Shown here piece by piece: positions 56,501 to 64,000 of a stretch of DNA of 64,000 bases. A program made the position numbers and the translations under genes. Each line of letters begins with the position of its first letter. Positions within the stretch are counted from its first letter, which is position 1. The notes below the pieces were generated by a model that worked only from the letters and a program-made list of their open reading frames with translations, ran no database searches and had not been told where the DNA came from. This stretch comes from Rhynchospora pubera (Eukaryota > Streptophyta > Magnoliopsida > Poales > Cyperaceae). The stretch lies in contig CM051461.1 of assembly GCA_028095005.1 (NCBI GenBank), positions 48,534,812 through 48,598,811 on the forward strand. Reading direction: 5' to 3'.

Positions 56501-59500
56501 TCTTTTACTAAACATAATCATCCATCATCGAATATGAAGTGGAGATGTTTTGAGAAGTTAGGATTAAGGTATGCAACCTTCAATTCCTAAACAAACTCTT
56601 AATAAAGATAACTCTACGTATTTAATGACTTAGACGAACAAGTCATTGCCTATACGGAGTTTACTTTACATCTCTCGAACATTCTCTTATTCTTCATTGC
56701 TAACACATTTCGTCAAATGCGAGCATATGAACTAGTATCAAATTACTAGTGTAAATTAGAGATAGTGAGATAATTCGAACGACAAATACACTTTAGGATT
56801 AAATCATTACAATCATGGTATTTCGGACAACTTTTCAAAATGCCTCCAATAAACGGCAAATGAAACATCTCATGTGATACATAATCACAATCAAGAGTCT
56901 CGAAATTTCAACTCATACCTTGGCAAAGTATTTCTTGAATACTAAACCAATTACCTTTTTGCATCAACAAGTGTGCGAAGAAGGTAACATTATATCCTTT
57001 ATAATTTCAAAGAGATCGTATGACAATATCAACAATCTTTGATATCGGAGATTAATATCTCTAGTCATCAATTAGCTACTTCAATCTTTCGATTTGTAAG
57101 CTAATGAAACATTCATATAACTTCTTTTAAAAGAATAATCTCTTGGTCAACTCATATTCTTTATACTCAATCATAAATGATGGAGTTAATATCTACTTTC
57201 TCCAAGAACACTTTCTTGAGTAAGCGAATGAGAGCGTACGAGTTAAATCTAGTCCATATGAATTCTCTAATTCAAAGGTCTAGAAATTTTGAATGAGGAT
57301 ACTAGCCATACGCTTTATTGAATAACTTTTCGTCAAAAGTCAATCAATCATCGCGATGCTACGTTCGGGTAGTTTGAGAAAAGTTTTGGGAATTGACATA
57401 CTCAAGTTTCTCTTCGCTAAGATCGTGTCTTAGGAATCGGTATTACTTATTTAAGTGAATACTTTTAGAAACGAGTTTGTTCATTTTCAAAGATTGATCG
57501 CAACAAAATTAACAATTTTAACATCTATAACAAAATCAATTTAAGGTCAATTAGTTTATGCAATTGTTTTATTTATAACAAATAAAACTCCCACTACATT
57601 CATTTAATGTCCCAAATGTAGTTGGTTTTTCCAAGATCCCGGTTTTCATCAAGTAGAGCCTGCTATGGCACGTCACCCTACTTAATTAGACAAGGTAGGT
57701 TCTCCAACCAATCATATCGTTCCATATGATTCTTGGTTTGTGAATATCTAAGTATATTTACAAACTTCGCCCCGATGTCCAAACTCTAGTTGGGTCCATC
57801 GAAAAGTAACCTCTCACTATTTGCTCCTTGCAAATCTTAGCTATTTGCACCCCGACTACCGAATTGGCAATCATGACGTCCGCTTGGGCGGACCGTGCCA
57901 TGAGTGACAATCGGCGTGAAGGGGATAGAGAGAAGGAGGGCGATTTCACTTAATCGAATTTTAGTTGGGACTATCAATCATATGACACTTGTTTGGTGGT
58001 CGTGTAAGCATACACCCATACCTAACCTATGACAATTCATAGCAATCACAAGCAATCATATATAAGCATCTCATAGTTGTGGGTTTGTATGGCTCCCGCT
58101 TGCATTAGTTTCGCCACATCGTCCATGGAGCAAAACTAATCTAATCCTTGTCCCTCCCACTAAATTCTATAAGGATCTAAATCCTATATAAAATAAAGGT
58201 ACAAAATACATGTGAAAAATACCCTATTCCCATCCTAACCTTAGGGGCATGCAAGCCTCACAAGTTACATCAAAAATTAATCAACAAATTAATTAATTAA
58301 TGGCACCAAAGGCCGCATTACAAACATTCACACTTGCATTCAAATACAACCACAAGGCATTGAGTCTTGAGCCATACTAAACCCACTATCCACCCACAAA
58401 ACAAAGTTAGCACATACAAGCACTTTGTTTCCAATCAACGATTTTCAAGCATCTTTGCGATTTGTTTGCCATAAGTAAATTCCGTGTACAAATTCTCAAT
58501 TTTAAACAACAAAACTTGTTTAAATTCATTTAGAAAATTCTTTCAACATCCCATAACTGAAAGGAGATCAAACAAGGAGTTTTCTAATTGTTTTCAACTA
58601 ATTTGAATACTTAGAAAAACAGTAATTTATTAAAAAACGTAACTAATGGAATCCAATAAAAACAAAGGTTTTAGGTCTCCAAAAATTCTCAAATAAATTA
58701 CTTAAGCTCCTTATCATAATTGTGATTACCAGTAAAAATTTCAAGAAGAGATCTTAAACCATCTGGGAGAATCAAAAATGACAAATCTCTTACAAGTACA
58801 CGAAACACCGTTATGAGATTTTCAGCTTATCCTCTCAACCATTTGGTCTGTAAGACCACCTTCTATCCAGTTTTTATATATACAATATACACAGAAAAAC
58901 TAGTTTAGACTACAGGCTAGCTATTCATGAAAAGAAAACAACCAAGTTCAGTTCAATAATATTAAGTTACAGCCTAAACAATCAACAAATTCTGTACTGG
59001 AACAAGACTGTCAATCGAAATGTTCTAACCTAGTTAAAGGTCCAAATTTCCACGAAAAATTATGAAATTAATTTTCCTGAAATCCTAACTCAAAAAAGAA
59101 CAACTCCATTTAAACATAATTTTTAAAGGAGTTCTCAGTTGGTACAGTTTATTAGAACAATCGATTTGCTCAACAAACTGGATCTGACGAGATCTTCCTT
59201 TTCATACTTGAAAACCCACAAATTAATCCAAGTCATGCAACAATTTATACATGCTCAGAAAGCGATTCAAGTCCTCTTTAAATCTAGTCATAGAACACTG
59301 GTACTTATATTCAAAATATAAATCTTTCAAGCCATTCAAACAGGACAGTACGAGCAGAAACTGGTTCTGCGCACTGTCGCCATTTTATTCACAGTAAATC
59401 CATACTAATTCAGACAAATGTGAATCTAACGCCAAAAGAATCACAATCCACAGATCTACAACTTTTATGTAGATGGAAAAAACTTCCAGAGAACTTATCA

Positions 59501-59628
59501 AAGCGAAAAACGCGAAACAACACAGAAAATACCATTTCCAGACAGCAAACAAACGCATCATCTCTACTAATCCGTTAATTAGCCAATTTCTCTTAATTAA
59601 GTGTCAAAATAGCTTAAGTACGACCATG
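53521..59628 (-). mobile_element. Non-coding internal region of LARD-like element
   Basis: 6.1 kb between polypurine tract and primer site without any gag, protease, reverse transcriptase or integrase frame; the longest frames are under 135 codons, mostly on the wrong strand and with no domain. A large retrotransposon derivative that needs another element's proteins, judged copia-dependent from its primer site. (TATATA) tracts occur at 53578-53590 and 53748-53768. Confidence 0.75.
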
Positions 59629-59642
59629 TGCTCTGATACCAC
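59629..59642 (-). other. LARD primer-binding site
   Basis: Minus strand GTGGTATCAGAGCA directly beside the LTR; matches the initiator-Met tRNA site TGGTATCAGAGC. Confidence 0.9.
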
Positions 59643-61397
59643 TGTTAGTAAGTGTGTAATTTTCGATTTTTATGCTAATTATAAGTTAATTAAGCCATCG
59701 AAACAACACACACAACGAATCGTGCACAAAAGCCAAGTTAACACAAAGAGATTAAGGTGGAAATTATACCTCCCGCGAAATCGTATTCGCGGGGCTCGAT
59801 CCTACGGTATGGGAATCGATGGGGTGCCTTTCCTTCTTTTCCAAATCGCCTCGAGTCCACCTAGAGATTAACCAAGGTCTAAATCGATTCGTGCTAGCGA
59901 TTCGATTAGAACAAAGCTAATCCAAGGTATTCTCTCTTTTTCTTTAATTAACAATTTAATTAGTGGAGAGAATATTGCTCAACTCATGAGCTAATGGAGA
60001 GAGAGAGGAGGTGAGGCCGGCGGCCAAGGAGGGAGAGGAATGGCGGCTAGGGTTTGGGAAGAGAGAAGCATCAAATTTGCATCTATACATCTCTATATAT
60101 AGTGCATGATCCCTACCTACCACCAACCATCTATTTACAAGATTGCCACTCCCACCTACCACTAGGGCCGGCCAGAAAATGGGCTCTAATGGGCCTCTAA
60201 ACTCACTCAAACAAGCCTCTAATTCATTTAATTAAAAGCTACTCCAAATGCTCTTTAATCGGGCTATATATTTAATGCATATATAATGGCCCAATAAATT
60301 AATATAACTATTTATATTAAATTGAGTTGAACTAAAATAATTATTAACCAATTAATAATTATTCTAGGATTAGCTAATACATTAATTTATTTCAATATGA
60401 TCCATTTGACTTAATTAATTATAACGGTATATAATTAATTAATCAACTTATCATATTTCCGCAATACGAGCTATTGCGAATAAATAAATAATGCACTGTC
60501 TTGGTCAAAACTCTATTTTGTGTGACCCTTTGAGGATTTATGCTAAGTTGGACATGGAATTAAATCGCTATTTAATTCCAATAATCATAAGCGGTATCTA
60601 GCAACACGTTACGATTCCCAATTCGCATAAATAGTATACTGCTACAGTATTTAAATCCTGCATAAGAGAATAAATATGTTTCTCTATTTTGATTCTTATG
60701 TCACACGATATCATCGTATAATCCAAGATAGGAATGTGTCATTCTTGCAGATTATACGTTTCTTGATCTAGAGATAATTGTATAAAGTTGCATGCAAACA
60801 ATCTATCTCCATCAAGGGGCCCAAACAGATATCGTCACTCACTAAGTGAATTAATGAGGGACATACGGTTTTCTTGATGATTAGCTTTTCCCCGCACAAT
60901 TCAAGAGAACATAAATAAAGTCCGTATAGCAGCCCTTATCGGGAATCAGCGGTAGACGATATTTATTGAACCTATCCTCATGTGGAAAAGATAAACATCT
61001 CAAACTTAGAACCAAAATCATAACGAAATAAACAATGACACATAACACAATCCATATGTTTATTTCGATGGGTCAAGTCCTGTGCTATGTTCCATAACAT
61101 ACACATATGCAATTAAGTTGGTAACTCTTTACCTATGATTTGTAGAACTTAATCATCACTTAACTTGCATACTAATCTTATAAGATAATTAATGTTCCTT
61201 GTTAATTATCAAGATTATGGACCGTTTAGATTTATTATTGTCATTCTAAAGAATGATCCACAGAGATCTACAATTCAGATCCTCAACCTGAATAATCTGT
61301 CAATAATAAACCTAGGAACAGATGATAAATTATCATCCAAAACATAAACTAATAATTAAGTCATTAAATTATTGACTTCTAGGACATAACTCTAACA
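59643..61397 (-). repeat. LARD 5' LTR, second unit
   Basis: 1755 bp, same ends as 50780-52536; differs by a few substitutions and one TA unit. Followed by ATGAG (61398-61402) and the same unique flank, so it occupies the duplicated original site. Confidence 0.9.
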
Positions 61398-61402
61398 ATG
61401 AG

Positions 61403-62109
61403 ATCGATAAGATAAACTAATTACTTCTACGAATTTTAAAACGATCAACGACTTGAAATGGCTGTAAATTCATTCAGAAAGATTGATATGAACAAAGAAA
61501 TGGATGTATGTTGGGAATTCAAATAAGTGATCATTTCATTTCATCAAAATTCTTATTTTGATTATAATAGTATATTTTTGTAAATCAGACTTGAGATGAG
61601 GCTATTTTTTTGGAAAAAAAAATCAATTGCTAAAAACGAGTGTAAATATACACAAAAAGATATTTCTTTCTTGAATTAAAACAAGTAGTTCTTCTGATCT
61701 TAGATGATATTTAAAAAAAAAATCATAATGGTATATTCGATGAAATGAAGTATTCTCTTGTTCGAACAATAGAATGATACATATATTTCGTGCATATAAA
61801 TTACATGCAATCAGAAACTATAGGCATATTTCGAGACATACAATCAAAACATTTTTTATAGAAAAGAACGAAGAAAATGGGCCGGGAAAGTTTTGTTTTT
61901 TGAATAAAAAAAAAAGAAGATAACTTATCTGAACAATAAACTGTCATAATTCCATAATATATACCAAAGAATAATTTTAATAGCATATGAATTAGACTAT
62001 CAAAATATTATAGTCACAAGTGCAGAGCTAGCAACACTGGACGACAGGCGTATAACACATCTGTATTTCAAAAAAAGGAAACATTGATGTCAGAATGATG
62101 CATGCATTA
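61403..62109. repeat. Second copy of the unique flank
   Basis: Same as 52542-53248, including frames. No gene. Confidence 0.85.
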
Positions 62110-62366
62110 AAGATTATGGACCGTTCACTTAACTTGCATACTAATCTTATAAGATAATTAATGTTCCTTGTTAATTATCAAGATTATGGACCGTTCAGAT
62201 TTATTATTGTCATTCTAAAGAATGATCCACAGAGATCTACAATTCAGATCCTCAACCTGAATAATCTGTCAATAATAAACCTAGGAACAGATGATAAATT
62301 ATCATCCAAAACATAAACTAATAATTAAGTCATTAAATTATTGACTTCTAGGACATAACTCTAACA
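62110..62366 (-). repeat. Second copy of truncated LTR
   Basis: Same as 53249-53505, with the same scrambled junction, showing the junction predates the tandem duplication. Confidence 0.85.
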
Positions 62367-64000
62367 ATCTCCCACTTGGCCTAGAGTCAATCAGTAGTGA
62401 CTTCTAGCCAACGAAGAATTGAGAACGATGTCATATATCTATATATATACATGTCTCGGACCTCAAAAGAAATAATACGCTTAAAGCTAGTTACTCATAC
62501 GTCCATCACGTATGGATGCATAACTGCATCTTGTATACTGCTCAAGGTAGAGGTCATGCTAGAGTGTTCGCTGTGTTCGCGAACCTATCCAAAATTTTGT
62601 TTGACCCTATATATATACTACTATATATATGTTCTTGATCATCATCATATGATATCAAGTGATATCGTTATAGATCATATTTGAATCTCCAATGTAACAT
62701 TGGGTTCTTTAGGAGTAAGTTATGGTTCGAGATGCATAGAACCATAGTAGCTCGACTAAGAACTCGATCCAAAATAAACTTCTTTTATTGCTTCACAAGT
62801 TTCTATGTATTTTACTTTGGTGACGGAAACGGTTGTAATATTCCATTTAGAACACTTTCTAAACTTACAACACCACCTTTTAAGCAAAATATGTAGCTCA
62901 ATCGTGATTATATCAATCCTTTGAAAAACTTTTATCAATGTAACAACTTACACGAGATTTCTTTCATCTTAAGAGATGAAACATTATATCACTCTTTCTC
63001 ATAAGGTACTCGAGGATATCCTTGATTATCGTCCAAATGTGTCTCTCTTGTATCCATTTGACAACTGTTTGTCATATTTTTTGGATACTACACATTGGGG
63101 CATATGCATAAATATGGCGTACGAAATGAAACTCATAATGAAAGAATGCTTAAACTATTTCATGCACTTTCTTGAATTGAGTTGCAATAGACCGAGTTAA
63201 ACACTCAAGTCATGCCATGTGACGTAGAGTTAGACATCCTTTCTTGGAGTGTAACTTTCGTGTTTCTAGAACACTTCGTCAACATATGCATATTTGCTCA
63301 AACCTAACATCCATCATAATCTATCTTCATAGATTTGTTTCCTAGGATCAGGTGATTTCGCCCAAGTTCTCATTTGAGAAAGCATTCTCCAAAGAGATCT
63401 TGACAATGTTCATTTTTCTTAATGTTATTCCCAATTAATGAATTGTTATCTTGAACAATACAAATAATACAATTATGCTCCCACTGAATATCTTGTTTAT
63501 ACAAGATACTTTTGACGAAGTTCAACTCCTTGACTTCCTTGTCAAAAGTTTTTATTCCGATCTCCACAACACTTGCTTTAATCCATTAATGGATCCTTGA
63601 AGCATGCGTATGTTTTTAGCAATACATAAACCTCGATTTGTGTCAAATGCACAACATCTTCCTTCATTCATACGAAGAAGGCGGTTTTATGTGTTTTTCC
63701 ATATATCGACATATATGAAATACAACTATTGCTAGAATGATCTTTATTGACTTATACATAGCCACAAGCAAGAAGTTGTGCTTTGTACGTAGTCAACTAG
63801 CCATTGACTTAGACATAGCTACAAGCGAGAAGCCGCACTTTGTACATAGTCGATTTGTTATCCATGTCGATCTTTCCTTTTGAAGATCTAAACGTTCTTG
63901 AGGGATTGCTCCTTCATGAACATCAACCAAGGTCTATACCTTGTTGTTATACATGGATTTTATTTAAAGATCATATTAATTCGAACCATATATGTGGAAT
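62367..64000 (-). mobile_element. Internal LARD region, second unit, cut by window end
   Basis: Same as 53506-55139, with two substitutions seen (near 62843 and 63620). Continues beyond the window. Confidence 0.85.

Overview
The window is nuclear DNA of a flowering plant. It is AT-rich and intron-poor, carries plant-type LRR receptor genes, and is full of plant transposons (Ty1/copia, L1-type LINE, hAT, Mutator-like and Tourist MITEs, a Helitron, a large non-coding LTR element). I cannot name the species. No tRNA, rRNA, CRISPR array or bacterial feature is present.

Host genes. Three paralogous receptor-like proteins lie on the + strand at about 6.2-8.4, 10.3-12.6 and 44.7-47.0 kb. Each has a signal peptide, an LRR N-cap, a long LRR array, an island domain, four more LRRs and one transmembrane helix, then stops. 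Island, cap and transmembrane sequences resemble the brassinosteroid receptor BRI1 rather than ordinary Cf/Eix-type RLPs, so these look like BRI1-derived receptors without a kinase. Only the middle one is an intact ORF (763 codons). The first has one in-frame TGA in its island. The third has an 8-bp insertion that looks like a hAT excision footprint. Duplicated flanks at 0.35-1.1, 13.3-13.7/21.8-22.0 and 36.3-36.9 kb suggest the cluster once had, or outside the window still has, more copies.

Layout. 0-5.7 kb: paralogous 3' flank, a LINE tail, two fold-back MITEs and an exon-like fragment. 5.7-13.7 kb: tandem genes 1 and 2 with duplicated promoters. 13.7-21.8 kb: about 8 kb of repeat-rich DNA (hAT-like pieces, possible degenerate Ty3/gypsy leader, a tRNA-type SINE) splitting a duplicated flank. 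22.3-26.2 kb: a degenerate L1-type LINE on the - strand with a 16-bp target-site duplication (TSD) and a fold-back at its 5' end. 26.8-27.1 kb: a Tourist MITE. 27.2-30.4 kb: a Helitron carrying exon-like pieces. 31.0-34.4 kb: two related inverted-repeat elements placed in TA microsatellites. 37.55-41.5 kb: a hAT element containing a long inverted repeat with four nested palindromes, BED-finger-like pieces and a plant-mobile-domain-like pseudogene. 41.8-42.5 kb: hAT MITEs. 42.7-44.7 kb: an internally deleted copia element whose LTR ends 14 bp before the gene 3 ATG. 47.7-49.7 kb: a 60-bp LINE tail and two MITEs. 50.8-64.0 kb: a non-coding LTR element (LARD-like) in an 8.86-kb, almost identical tandem duplication.

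In short, a small BRI1-derived RLP family has been expanded by tandem duplication and is being split, re-promoted and broken by transposons. Coordinates of repeat boundaries are read by eye; those with matching target-site duplications are the firmest.
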